Source of the DNA: Hyperoodon ampullatus
Lineage: Eukaryota > Chordata > Mammalia > Artiodactyla > Ziphiidae
Assembly: GCA_949752795.1 (NCBI GenBank)
Contig: CATKHW010000427.1
Coordinates: 1,054,001 to 1,118,000, forward strand
Reading direction: 5' to 3'
DNA length: 64,000 bases
Below, one piece after another: positions 1 to 12,172 of this stretch (its first letter is position 1; the number at the start of each line of letters is the position of its first letter). The position numbers were made by a program, and so were the translations under genes. The notes beneath the pieces were generated by a model, which saw only the letters and a program-made list of their open reading frames with translations, was not told where the DNA came from and made no database searches.

Positions 1-120
1 CAATCTCACCAATCGTCTCAGTCCCAAGTGTCCCTCCTTATGCCACATCCAGCTGTCGTTGTAGATAGGGTCATTCCAGCCTTCATCAGAGACCCTGAAG
101 GAATTGTAAAGAATTTCCCA

Positions 121-1010
121 GTTTTTTTGTTTTGTTTTTGAAATTCCTTTTTATAGTGGGTTTGAGCTGATTCTCGCTGCCATGTTTATGCCAGTCTAGA
201 CACACTTGATTCCCTTACGGAGACATATCAATACATAGGTTTTAAGATTCTTACTAGTCAGATATTTTCCTCTGCGGGAAATATGGGGTTTTGAGTCCCT
301 TTCGCTGAGGATGGTGTAGGTCTTGTCTATTCCATAGTTGGTTTTTGGAACGGTACCTGTGCTTATATCAAACTCTGGTTTTATGCATCACCCCACCTCT
401 CCTTCCCCCTTAAGCAGGTATAAGAGTGTTTTCTAAATGTGAGACACTGTTCTCTTTCCTAACTCAGTTCAAGTGTAGCCATGTTTACAGGATCTTCATA
501 AGTGATATCTTATGATAAGTTTCTTTTTCTGTGTGACTTATTTCACTTAGAATCATCGTACCTGAATCCACACATTTTGCTGCTACTGGTCTTATGACAT
601 TGATTTCATGGCTGAGGGATATTCCATCGTACGTAAGTACCACAAGTTTTTGAACCATGTTTATATTTTCTGGGATACTTAAGGTGTATCCAAGTTGAGG
701 TCCTTGTATGCAGTGCAGCCCTAAATTTTGGGGTGGCTCTGTCTTATTGATTTTCAGTTTTCCCAAGGTATATTCCCTAGACTGGTAGTGCCCTTGGCTC
801 TGTAGCTCTGTTCTTTACTTGTTTTAGGGAACAGAATGCACTCCTCCAGAGAGGCAGTTGGCAATTTACATCCCGCCCATCAGCATAACAAGGCTCCCTG
901 TTCTCCAGGGCCTGTCTTGCCTTTCTTGTTCTTACACATTTTGTGGATGTCCCTTTTGACCGGTGGGAAGTGATACTTCTTTGTAGTGCAGATTTGCATT
1001 GCCCGCTTGC
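121..1010 (-). mobile_element. L1 3'-end fragment embedded in the satellite unit (recurs in every unit)
   Basis: On the minus strand this runs from a C-terminal ORF2 relic, through 3' UTR-like sequence, to an A-rich tail (the T-rich tract at 130-140 on the plus strand). Order and spacing of recognisable L1 blocks are kept: the 'ggctgag.atattcc' block near 608-624, the 'caatttacat' block near 862, the 'tttgcatt' block near 991 and the 'ctgt..tat' 3' UTR blocks near 320-335. The same block recurs at +1,739 bp in each unit. Alignment is by recognition of L1 sequence, not by computation. The 5' limit is blurred because similarity fades into the palindrome. Confidence 0.8.
485..1010 (-). pseudogene. 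L1 ORF2 C-terminal relic within the satellite
   Basis: The minus-strand frame ending with TAA at 485-487 resembles the extreme C-terminus of L1 ORF2p: a Trp-containing block followed by 'ILSEISHTEKETYH', as in the ORF2p tail. The 93-codon stretch 485-766 is open here and in most units. The upstream part, to about 1010, aligns with the preceding ORF2 segment (the REMQIK/YHxxPV and CxxGCGE-like region) but in shifted frames. No reverse transcriptase or endonuclease domain is present, so this is a dead fragment. Its openness across units follows from array homogenisation and is not evidence of selection on a protein. Confidence 0.75.
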
Positions 1011-1013
1011 TTG

Positions 1014-1087
1014 CTTGGCCAAAAAGGGCGTATGCGTTTTCTCCTGAATATATTCAGGAGAAAACGCATACGCCCTTTTTGGCCAAG
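1014..1087. repeat. 74-bp perfect palindrome (unit 1 copy)
   Basis: Perfect inverted repeat with no spacer; the axis is between 1050 and 1051 (gaata|tattc). The arms run outward through gaggaaaacgcatacgcc-type sequence to 'cttggcc'/'ggccaag' at the ends; the next base pair (g1013 and t1088) breaks the symmetry. It lies at the same phase in every unit, with the copy in each unit given under that unit. It could extrude as a 37-bp-stem cruciform. The central 10 bp are A/T-rich, which would ease extrusion. Confidence 0.97.
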
Positions 1088-1739
1088 TGCATCATTGTCG
1101 AAGTTGTGCCCCTCTTCCTGTGCTTTAAAGGCGATTCCAACGTACCTCTTGAAATCTGTTTCCTGCTATTCTGCCTCGCTTTCAAGTCCGCCTCGTTGCC
1201 TTCCCTCAACAGATTTTTGGACGATAGTTGTCCTTTATTACTCGGCCAGTTTGTGAATGGCTGTGCCCCTGAGCTCCATTTTTCAACTCGTTTTTGGTGA
1301 GCTGACCGCAAGTCCAAAATTTTGGTTCAGGACCTATACTGGTTCCCGGTGGGTGGCTGAGAATTGGGTTAATTCTTCTTCCTGCCGGGAAATTACAGTG
1401 ATATGTGCCCGTCCAAATGCCTAACAGCTACTCTCTCATTGGTTCTCCCTCTTCCCTTTCATCCTCTGCCAAATTGGCAACCTGTGCGAACCAAGAGGTT
1501 AAAGGGGCTGTCTCTCCAAGTTGGGGGGTTGATAGTAAAGCAGACGGAAAGTCAAACCGGAGCACCAGGAGAGGGACTATGCGTTGAGTTTTAGAAACCT
1601 TTCGTATTCACAGTGTGTCCGTTCTCTAGGTTTCCCGCACATGTTATAGCTGTAGTAATATTCCCTTCAACCTGGAGAGTTCGGACCCATGGAATGGGTG
1701 CCATGCATTATTGCTTTAAAGGGTCTGCATTTGCTCACC

Positions 1740-3478
1740 CAATCTCACCAATCGTCTCAGTCCCAAGTGTCCCTCCTTATGCCACATCCAGCTGTCGTTG
1801 TAGATAGGGTCATTCTAGCCTTCATCAGAGACCCTGAAGGAATTGTAAAGAATTTCCCAGTTTTTTTGTTTTGTTTTTGAAATTCCTTTTTATAGTGGGT
1901 TTGAGCTGATTCTCGCTGCCATGTTTATGCCAGTCTAGACACACTTGATTCCCTTACGGAGACATATCAATACATAGGTTTTAAGATTCTTACTAGTCAG
2001 ATATTTTCCTCTGCGGGAAATATGGGGTTTTGAGTCCCTTTCGCTGAGGACGGTGTAGGTCTTGTCTATTCCATAGTTGGTTTTTGGAACGGTACCTGTG
2101 CTTATATCAAACTCTGGTTTTATGCATCACCCCACCTCTCCTTCCCCCTTAAGCAGGTATAAGAGTGTTTTCTAAATGTGAGACACTGTTCTCTTTCCTA
2201 ACTCAGTTCAAGTGTAGCCATGTTTACAGGATCTTCATAAGTGATATCTTATGATAAGTTTCTTTTTCTGTGTGACTTATTTCACTTAGAATCATCGTAC
2301 CTGAATCCACCCATTTTGCTGCTACTGGTCTTATGACATTGATTTCATGGCTGAGGGATATTCCATCGTACGTAAGTACCACAAGTTTTTGAACCATGTT
2401 TATATTTTCTGGGATACTTAAGGTGTATCCAAGTTGAGGTCCTTGTATGCAGTGCAGCCCTAAATTTTGGGGTGGCTCTGTCTTATTGATTTTCAGTTTT
2501 CCCAAGGTATATTCCCTAGACTGGTAGTGCCCTTGGCTCTGTAGCTCTGTTCTTTACTTGTTTTAGGGAACAGAATGCACTCCTCCAGAGAGGCAGTTGG
2601 CAATTTACATCCCGCCCATCAGCATAACAAGGCTCCCTGTTCTCCAGGGCCTGTCTTGCCTTTCTTGTTCTTACACATTTTGTGGATGTCCCTTTTGACC
2701 GGTGGGAAGTGATACTTCTTTGTAGTGCAGATTTGCATTGCCCGCTTGCTTGCTTGGCCAAAAAGGGCGTATGCGTTTTCTCCTGAATATATTCAGGAGA
2801 AAACGCATACGCCCTTTTTGGCCAAGTGCATCATTGTCGAAGTTGTGCCCCTCTTCCTGTGCTTTAAAGGCGATTCCAACGTACCTCTTGAAATCTGTTT
2901 CCTGCTATTCTGCCTCGCTTTCAAGTCCGCCTCGTTGCCTTCCCTCAACAGATTTTTGGACGATAGTTGTCCTTTATTACTCGGCCAGTTTGTGAATTGC
3001 TGTGCCCCTGAGCTCCATTTTTCAACTCGTTTTTGGTGAGCTGACCGCAAGTCCAAAATTTTGGTTCAGGACCTATACTGGTTCCCGGTGGGTGGCTGAG
3101 AATTTGGTTAATTCTTCTTCCTGCCGGGAAATTACAGTGATATGTGCCCGTCCAAATGCCTAACAGCTACTCTCTCATTGGTTCTCCCTCTTCCCTTTCA
3201 TCCTCTGCCAAATTGGCAACCTGTGCGAACCAAGAGGTTAAAGGGGCTGTCTCTCCAAGTTGGGAGGTTGATAGTAAAGCAGACGGAAAGTCAAACCGGA
3301 GCACCAGGAGAGGGACTATGCGTTGAGTTTTAGAAACCTTTCGTATTCACAGTGTGTCCGTTCTCTAGGTTTCCCGCACATGTTATAGCTGTAGTAATAT
3401 TCCCTTCAACCTGGAGAGTTCGGACCCATGGAATGGGTGCCATGCATTATTGCTTTAAAGGGTCTGCATTTGCTCACC
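1740..3478. repeat. Satellite unit 2
   Basis: 1,739 bp. Palindrome 2753-2826 is perfect. Carries gaattg (about 2994) and gggagg (about 3260), shared with unit 5, and a private-looking cattctagcc (about 1812) that recurs only near 10507. First unit with the TTTCGCTGAGGACGGTG variant, at 2039-2055. Confidence 0.92.
2039..2055 (+). other. CENP-B-box-like degenerate motif (left-array variant)
   Basis: TTTCGCTGAGGACGGTG matches 7 of the 9 core positions of the CENP-B box pattern NTTCGNNNNANNCGGGN; it misses the central A and the last core G. The same 17-mer is intact in units 2-8, 10, 12 and 13 (phase 300-316). Unit 1 has one change. Divergent units and the whole right array have TTTCACTGAGGAAGGTG or similar and lose both CpGs. 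Binding is not implied by the sequence alone. Confidence 0.3.
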
Positions 3479-5217
3479 CAATCTCACCAATCGTCTCAGT
3501 CCCAAGTGTCCCTCCTTATGCCACATCCAGCTGTCGTTGTAGATAGGGTCATTCCAGCCTTCATCAGAGACCCTGAAGGAATTGTAAAGAATTTCCCAGT
3601 TTTTTTGTTTTGTTTTTGAAATTCCTTTTTATAGTGGGTTTGAGCTGATTCTCGCTGCCATGTTTATGCCAGTCTAGACACACTTGATTCCCTTACGGAG
3701 ACATATCAATACATAGGTTTTAAGATTCTTACTAGTCAGATATTTTCCTCTGCGGGAAATATGGGGTTTTGAGTCCCTTTCGCTGAGGACGGTGTAGGTC
3801 TTGTCTATTCCATAGTTGGTTTTTGGAACGGTACCTGTGCTTATATCAAACTCTGGTTTTATGCATCACCCCACCTCTCCTTCCCCCTTAAGCAGGTATA
3901 AGAGTGTTTTCTAAATGTGAGACACTGTTCTCTTTCCTAACTCAGTTCAAGTGTAGCCATGTTTACAGGATCTTCATAAGTGATATCTTATGATAAGTTT
4001 CTTTTTCTGTGTGACTTATTTCACTTAGAATCATCGTACCTGAATCTACCCATTTTGCTGCTACTGGTCTTATGACATTGATTTCATGGCTGAGGGATAT
4101 TCCATCGTACGTAAGTACCACAATTTTTTGAACCATGTTTATATTTTCTGGGATACTTAAGGTGTATCCTAGTTGAGGTCCTTGTATGCAGTGCAGCCCT
4201 AAATTTTGGGGTGGCTCTGTCTTATTGATTTTCAGTTTTCCCAAGGTATATTCCCTAGACTGGTAGTGCCCTTGGCTCTGTAGCTCTGTTCTTTACTTGC
4301 TTTAGGGAACAGAATGCACTCCTCCAGAGAGGCAGTTGGCAATTTACATCCCACCCATCAGCATAACAAGGCTCCCTGTTCTCCAGGGCCTGTCTTGCCT
4401 TTCTTGTTCTTACACATTTTGTGGATGTCCCTTTTGACCGGTGGGAAGTGATACTTCTTTGTAGTGCAGGTTTGCATTGCCCGCTTGCTTGCTTGGCCAA
4501 AAAGGGCGTATGCGTTTTCTCCTGAATATATTCAGGAGAAAACACATACGCACTTTTTGGCCAAGTGCATCATTGTCGAAGTTGTGCCCCTCTTCCTGTG
4601 CTTTAAAGGCGATTCCAACGTACCTCTTGAAATCTGTTTCCTGCTATTCTGCCTCGCTTTCAAGTCCGCCTCGTTGCCTTCCCTCAACAGATTTTTGGAC
4701 GATAGTTGTCCTTTATTACTCGGCCAGTTTGTGAATGGCTGTGCCCCTGAGCTCCATTTTTCAACTCGTTTTTGGTGAGCTGACCGCAAGTCCAAAATTT
4801 TGGTTCAGGACCTATACTGGTTCCCGGTGGGTGGCTGAGAATTGGGTTAATTCTTCTTCCTGCCGGGAAATTACAGTGATATGTGCCCGTCCAAATGCCT
4901 AACAGCTACTCTCTCATTGGTTCTCCCTCTTCCCTTTCATCCTCTGCCAAATTGGCAACCTGTGCGAACCAAGAGGTTAAAGGGGCTGTCTCTCCAAGTT
5001 GGGGGGTTGATAGTAAAGCAGACGGAAAGTCAAACCGGAGCACCAGGAGAGGGACTATGCGTTGAGTTTTAGAAACCTTTCGTATTCACAGTGTGTCCGT
5101 TCTCTAGGTTTCCCGCACATGTTATAGCTGTAGTAATATTCCCTTCAACCTGGAGAGTTCGGACCCATGGAATGGGTGCCATGCATTATTGCTTTAAAGG
5201 GTCTGCATTTGCTCACC
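3479..5217. repeat. Satellite unit 3
   Basis: 1,739 bp. Palindrome 4492-4565 has two changes in the right arm (cacata and gcactt). Carries caggtttgc near 4468, shared only with unit 6 among units 1-12, and caattttttg near 4122. Confidence 0.92.
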
Positions 5218-6956
5218 CAATCTCACCAATCGTCTCAGTCCCAAGTGTCCCTCCTTATGCCACATCCAGCTGTCGTTGTAGATAGGGTCATTCCAGCCTT
5301 CATCAGAGACCCTGAAGGAATTGTAAAGAATTTCCCAGTTTTTTTGTTTTGTTTTTGAAATTCCTTTTTATAGTGGGTTTGAGCTGATTCTCGCTGCCAT
5401 GTTTATGCCAGTCTAGACACACTTGATTCCCTTACGGAGACATATCAATACATAGGTTTTAAGATTCTTACTAGTCAGATATTTTCCTCTGCGGGAAATA
5501 TGGGGTTTTGAGTCCCTTTCGCTGAGGACGGTGTAGGTCTTGTCTATTCCATAGTTGGTTTTTGGAACGGTACCTGTGCTTATATCAAACTCTGGTTTTA
5601 TGCATCACCCCACCTCTCCTTCCCCCTTAAGCAGGTATAAGAGTGTTTTCTAAATGTGAGACACTGTTCTCTTTCCTAACTCAGTTCAAGTGTAGCCATG
5701 TTTACAGGATCTTCATAAGTGATATCTTATGATAAGTTTCTTTTTCTGTGTGACTTATTTCACTTAGAATCATCGTACCTGAATCCACACATTTTGCTGC
5801 TACTGGTCTTATGACATTGATTTCATGGCTGAGGGATATTCCATCGTACGTAAGTACCACAAGTTTTTGAACCATGTTTATATTTTCTGGGATACTTAAG
5901 GTGTATCCAAGTTGAGGTCCTTGTATGCAGTGCAGCCCTAAATTTTGGGGTGGCTCTGTCTTATTGATTTTCAGTTTTCCCAAGGTATATTCCCTAGACT
6001 GGTAGTGCCCTTGGCTCTGTAGCTCTGTTCTTTACTTGTTTTAGGGAACAGAATGCACTCCTCCAGAGAGGCAGTTGGCAATTTACATCCCGCCCATCAG
6101 CATAACAAGGCTCCCTGTTCTCCAGGGCCTGTCTTGCCTTTCTTGTTCTTACACATTTTGTGGATGTCCCTTTTGACCGGTGGGAAGTGATACTTCTTTG
6201 TAGTGCAGATTTGCATTGCCCGCTTGCTTGCTTGGCCAAAAAGGGCGTATGCGTTTTCTCCTGAATATATTCAGGAGAAAACGCATACGCCCTTTTTGGC
6301 CAAGTGCATCATTGTCGAAGTTGTGCCCCTCTTCCTGTGCTTTAAAGGCGATTCCAACGTACCTCTTGAAATCTGTTTCCTGCTATTCTGCCTCGCTTTC
6401 AAGTCCGCCTCGTTGCCTTCCCTCAACAGATTTTTGGACGATAGTTGTCCTTTATTACTCGGCCAGTTTGTGAATGGCTGTGCCCCTGAGCTCCAATTTT
6501 CAACTCGTTTTTGGTGAGCTGACCGCAAGTCCAAAATTTTGGTTCAGGACCTATACTGGTTCCCGGTGGGTGGCTGAGAATTGGGTTAATTCTTCTTCCT
6601 GCCGGGAAATTACAGTGATATGTGCCCGTCCAAATGCCTAACAGCTACTCTCTCATTGGTTCTCCCTCTTCCCTTTCATCCTCTGCCAAATTGGCAACCT
6701 GTGCGAACCAAGAGGTTAAAGGGGCTGTCTCTCCAAGTTGGGGGGTTGATAGTAAAGCAGACGGAAAGTCAAACCGGAGCACCAGGAGAGGGACTATGCG
6801 TTGAGTTTTAGAAACCTTTCGTATTCACAGTGTGTCCGTTCTCTAGGTTTCCCGCACATGTTATAGCTGTAGTAATATTCCCTTCAACCTGGAGAGTTCG
6901 GACCCATGGAATGGGTGCCATGCATTATTGCTTTAAAGGGTCTGCATTTGCTCACC
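5218..6956. repeat. Satellite unit 4
   Basis: 1,739 bp. Palindrome 6231-6304 is perfect. Carries ccacacattt near 5787, otherwise seen only in unit 1, plus gaatgg and the six-G run of the unit 1/3 type. Private ctccaatttt near 6492. Confidence 0.92.
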
Positions 6957-8695
6957 CAATCTCACCAATCGTCTCAGTCCCAAGTGTCCCTCCTTATGCC
7001 ACATCCAGCTGTCATTGTAGATAGGGTCATTCCAGCCTTCATCAGAGACCCTGAAGGAATTGTAAAGAATTTCCCAGTTTTTTTGTTTTGTTTTTGAAAT
7101 TCCTTTTTATAGTGGGTTTGAGCTGATTCTCGCTGCCATGTTTATGCCAGTCTAGACACACTTGATTCCCTTACGGAGACATATCAATACATAGGTTTTA
7201 AGATTCTTACTAGTCAGATATTTTCCTCTGCGGGAAATATGGGGTTTTGAGTCCCTTTCGCTGAGGACGGTGTAGGTCTTGTCTATTCCATAGTTGGTTT
7301 TTGGAACGGTACCTGTGCTTATATCAAACTCTGGTTTTATGCATCACCCCACCTCTCCTTCCCCCTTAAGCAGGTATAAGAGTGTTTTCTAAATGTGAGA
7401 CACTGTTCTCTTTCCTAACTCAGTTCAAGTGTAGCCATGTTTACAGGATCTTCATAAGTGATATCTTATGATAAGTTTCTTTTTCTGTGTGACTTATTTC
7501 ACTTAGAATCATCGTACCTGAATCCACCCATTTTGCTGCTACTGGTCTTATGACATTGATTTCATGGCTGAGGGATATTCCATCGTACGTAAGTACGACA
7601 AGTTTTTGAACCATGTTTATATTTTCTGGGATACTTAAGGTGTATCCAAGTTGAGGTCCTTGTATGCAGTGCAGCCCTAAATTTTGGGGTGGCTCTGTCT
7701 TATTGATTTTCAGTTTTCCCAAGGTATATTCCCTAGACTGGTAGTGCCCTTGGCTCTGTAGCTCTGTTCTTTACTTGTTTTAGGGAACAGAATGCACTCC
7801 TCCAGAGAGGCAGTTGGCAATTTACATCCCGCCCATCAGCATAACAAGGCTCCCTGTTCTCCAGGGCCTGTCTTGCCTTTCTTGTTCTTACACATTTTGT
7901 GGATGTCCCTTTTGACCGGTGGGAAGTGATACTTCTTTGTAGTGCAGATTTGCATTGCCCGCTTGCTTGCTTGGCCAAAAAGGGCGTATGCGTTTTCTCC
8001 TGAATATATTCAGGAGAAAACGCATACGCCCTTTTTGGCCAAGTGCATCATTGTCGAAGTTGTGCCCCTCTTCCTGTGCTTTAAAGGCGATTCCAACGTA
8101 CCTCTTGAAATCTGTTTCCTGCTATTCTGCCTCGCTTTCAAGTCCGCCTCGTTGCCTTCCCTCAACAGATTTTTGGACGATAGTTGTCCTTTATTACTCG
8201 GCCAGTTTGTGAATTGCTGTGCCCCTGAGCTCCATTTTTCAACTCGTTTTTGGTGAGCTGACCGCAAGTCCAAAATTTTGGTTCAGGACCTATACTGGTT
8301 CCCGGTGGGTGTCTGAGAATTTGGTTAATTCTTCTTCCTGCCGGGAAATTACAGTGATATGTGCCCGTCCAAATGCCTAACAGCTACTCTCTCATTGGTT
8401 CTCCCTCTTCCCTTTCATCCTCTGACAAATTGGCAACCTGTGCGAACCAAGAGGTTAAAGGGGCTGTCTCTCCAAGTTGGGAGGTTGATAGTAAAGCAGA
8501 CGGAAAGTCAAACCGGAGCACCAGGAGAGGGACTATGCGTTGAGTTTTAGAAACCTTTCGTATTCACAGTGTGTCCGTTCTCTAGGTTTCCCGCACATGT
8601 TATAGCTGTAGTAATATTCCCTTCAACCTGGAGAGTTCGGACCCATGGAATGGGTGCCATGCATTATTGCTTTAAAGGGTCTGCATTTGCTCACC
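6957..8695. repeat. Satellite unit 5
   Basis: 1,739 bp. Palindrome 7970-8043 is perfect. Carries gaattg and gggagg like unit 2. Carries ctctgacaaa near 8421, which recurs in units 7 and 11, and gtgtctgag near 8310, which recurs in unit 9. Confidence 0.92.
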
Positions 8696-10434
8696 CAATC
8701 TCACCAATCGTCTCAGTCCCAAGTGTCCCTCCTTATGCCACATCCAGCTGTCGTTGTAGATAGGGTCATTCCCGCCTTCATCAGAGACCCTGAAGGAATT
8801 GTAAAGAATTTCCCAGTTTTTTTGTTTTGTTTTTGAAATTCCTTTTTATAGTGGGTTTGAGCTGATTCTCGCTGCCATGTTTATGCCAGTCTAGACACAC
8901 TTGATTCCCTTACGGAGACATATCAATACATAGGTTTTAAGATTCTTACTAGTCAGATATTTTCCTCTGCGGGAAATATGGGGTTTTGAGTCCCTTTCGC
9001 TGAGGACGGTGTAGGTCTTGTCTATTCCATAGTTGGTTTTTGGAACGGTACCTGTGCTTATATCAAACTCTGGTTTTATGCATCACCCCACCTCTCCTTC
9101 CCCATTAAGCAGGTATAAGAGTGTTTTCTAAATGTGAGACACTGTTCTCTTTCCTAACTCAGTTCAAGTGTAGCCATGTTTACAGGATCTTCATAAGTGA
9201 TATCTTATGATAAGTTTCTTTTTCTGTGTGACTTATTTCACTTAGAATCATCGTACCTGAATCCACCCATTTTGCTGCTACTGGTCTTATGACATTGATT
9301 TCATGGCTGAGGGATATTCCATCGTACGTAAGTACCACAAGTTTTTGAACCATGTTTATATTTTCTGGGATACTTAAGGTGTATCCAAGTTGAGGTCCTT
9401 GTATGCAGTGCAGCCCTAAATTTTGGGGTGGCTCTGTCTTATTGATTTTCAGTTTTCCCAAGGTATATTCCCTAGACTGGTAGTGCCCTTGGCTCTGTAG
9501 CTCTGTTCTTTACTTGTTTTAGGGAACAGAATGCACTCCTCCAGAGAGGCAGTTGGCAATTTACATCCCGCCCATCAGCATAACAAGGCTCCCTGTTCTC
9601 CAGGGCCTGTCTTGCCTTTCTTGTTCTTACACATTTTGTGGATGTCCCTTTTGACCGGTGGGAAGTGATACTTCTTTGTAGTGCAGGTTTGCATTGCCCA
9701 CTTGCTTGCTTGGCCAAAAAGGGCGTATGCGTTTTCTCCTGAATATATTCAGGAGAAAACGCATACGCCCTTTTTGGCCAAGTGCATCATTGTCGAAGTT
9801 GTGCCCCTCTTCCTGTGCTTTAAAGGCGATTCCAACGTACCTCTTGAAATCTGTTTCCTGCTATTCTGCCTCGCTTTCAAGTCCGCCTCGTTGCCTTCCC
9901 TCAACAGATTTTTGGACGATAGTTGTCCTTTATTACTCGGCCAGTTTGTGAATGGCTGTGCCCCTGAGCTCCATTTTTCAACTCGTTTTTGGTGAGCTGA
10001 CCGCAAGTCCAAAATTTTGGTTCAGGACCTATACTGGTTCCCGGTGGGTGGCTGAGAATTGGGTTAATTCTTCTTCCTGCCGGGAAATTACAGTGATATG
10101 TGCCCGTCCAAATGCCTAACAGCTACTCTCTCATTGGTTCTCCCTCTTCCCTTTCATCCTCTGCCAAATTGGCAACCTGTGCGAACCAAGAGGTTAAAGG
10201 GGCTGTCTCTCCAAGTTGGGAGGTTGATAGTAAAGCAGACGGAAAGTCAAACCGGAGCACCAGGAGAGGGACTATGCGTTGAGTTTTAGAAACCTTTCGT
10301 ATTCACAGTGTGTCCGTTCTCTAGGTTTCCCGCACATGTTATAGCTGTAGTAATATTCCCTTCAACCTGGAGAGTTCGGACCCATGGAATGGGTGCCATG
10401 CATTATTGCTTTAAAGGGTCTGCATTTGCTCACC
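8696..10434. repeat. Satellite unit 6
   Basis: 1,739 bp. Palindrome 9709-9782 is perfect. Carries caggtttgc near 9685, like unit 3, and gaatgg. Switches to the gggagg type near 10220, so it is a mosaic of two variant classes. Confidence 0.92.
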
Positions 10435-12172
10435 CAATCTCACCAATCGTCTCAGTCCCAAGTGTCCCTCCTTATGCCACATCCAGCTGTCGTTGTAGAT
10501 AGGGTCATTCTAGCCTTCATCAGAGACCCTGAAGGAATTATAAAGAATTTCCCAGTTTTTTTGTTTTGTTTTTGAAATTCCTTTTTATAGTGGGTTTGAG
10601 CTGATTCTCGCTGCCATGTTTATGCCAGTCTAGACACACTTGATTCCCTTACGGAGACATATCAATACATAGGTTTTAGATTCTTACTAGTCAGATATTT
10701 TCCTCTGCGGGAAATATGGGGTTTTGAGTCCCTTTCGCTGAGGACGGTGTAGGTCTTGTCTATTCCATAGTTGGTTTTTGGAACGGTACCTGTGCTTATA
10801 TCAAACTCTGGTTTTATGCATCACCCCACCTCTCCTTCCCCCTTAAGCAGGTATAAGAGTGTTTTCTAAATGTGAGACACTGTTCTCTTTCCTAACTCAG
10901 TTCAAGTGTAGCCATGTTTACAGGATCTTCATAAGTGATATCTTATGATAAGTTTCTTTTTCTGTGTGACTTATTTCACTTAGAATCATCGTACCTGAAT
11001 CCACCCATTTTGCTGCTACTGGTCTTATGACATTGATTTCATGGCTGAGGGATATTCCATCGTACGTAAGTACCACAATTTTTTGAACCATGTTTATATT
11101 TTCTGGGATACTTAAGGTGTATCCAAGTTGAGGTCCTTGTATGCAGTGCAGCCCTAAATTTTGGGGTGGCTCTGTCTTATTGATTTTCAGTTTTCCCAAG
11201 GTATATTCCCTAGACTGGTAGTGCCCTTGGCTCTGTAGCTCTGTTCTTTACTTGTTTTAGGGAACAGAATGCACTCCTCCAGAGAGGCAGTTGGCAATTT
11301 ACATCCCGCCCATCAGCATAACAAGGCTCCCTGTTCTCCAGGGCCTGTCTTGCCTTTCTTGTTCTTACACATTTTGTGGATGTCCCTTTTGACCGGTGGG
11401 AAGTGATACTTCTTTGTAGTGCAGATTTGCATTGCCCGCTTGCTTGCTTGGCCAAAAAGGGCGTATGCGTTTTCTCCTGAATATATTCAGGAGAAAACGC
11501 ATACGCCCTTTTTGGCCAAGTGCATCATTGTCGAAGTTGTGCCCCTCTTCCTGTGCTTTAAAGGCGATTCCAACGTACCTCTTGAAATCTGTTTCCTGCT
11601 ATTCTGCCTCGCTTTCAAGTCCGCCTCGTTGCCTTCCCTCAACAGATTTTTGGACGATAGTTGTCCTTTATTACTCGGCCAGTTTGTGAATTGCTGTGCC
11701 CCTGAGCTCCATTTTTCAACTCGTTTTTGGTGAGCTGACCGCAAGTCCAAAATTTTGGTTCAGGACCTATACTGGTTCCCGGTGGGTGGCTGAGAATTTG
11801 GTTAATTCTTCTTCCTGCCGGGAAATTACAGTGATATGTGCCCGTCCAAATGCCTAACAGCTACTCTCTCATTGGTTCTCCCTCTTCCCTTTCATCCTCT
11901 GACAAATTGGCAACCTGTGCGAACCAAGAGGTTAAAGGGGCTGTCTCTCCAAGTTGGGAGGTTGATAGTAAAGCAGACGGAAAGTCAAACCGGAGCACCA
12001 GGAGAGGGACTATGCGTTGAGTTTTAGAAACCTTTCGTATTCACAGTGTGTCCGTTCTCTAGGTTTCCCGCACATGTTATAGCTGTAGTAATATTCCCTT
12101 CAACATGGAGAGTTCGGACCCATGGAATGGGTGCCATGCATTATTGCTTTAATGGGTCTGCATTTGCTCACC
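10435..12172. repeat. Satellite unit 7
   Basis: 1,738 bp owing to a one-base deletion near 10675 (ggttttagattc). Palindrome 11447-11520 is perfect. Carries cattctagcc near 10507, ctctgacaaa near 11899 and actatgcg near 12009. Confidence 0.92.

Larger units (their letters stand above)
1..1739. repeat. Satellite unit 1 (reference phase)
   Basis: Unit of 1,739 bp. Phase map: non-L1 sequence about 1-120; antisense L1 tail about 121-140; antisense L1 3' UTR about 140-480; antisense ORF2 C-terminus 485 to about 1010; palindrome 1014-1087; unidentified sequence about 1090-1739. A 12-bp palindrome CCAAAATTTTGG lies at 1314-1325. Variants: ccacac near 568 (shared with unit 4), gaatgg near 1255, a run of six G near 1524. 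Confidence 0.92.

Noticed and set aside
986..1317. Overlapping sense and antisense open frames of 85-104 codons around the palindrome, repeated in every unit
   Set aside because: They are by-products of one homogenised repeat. Frames on opposite strands share peptides only because the DNA is palindromic. No start context, family similarity or codon pattern supports a gene.
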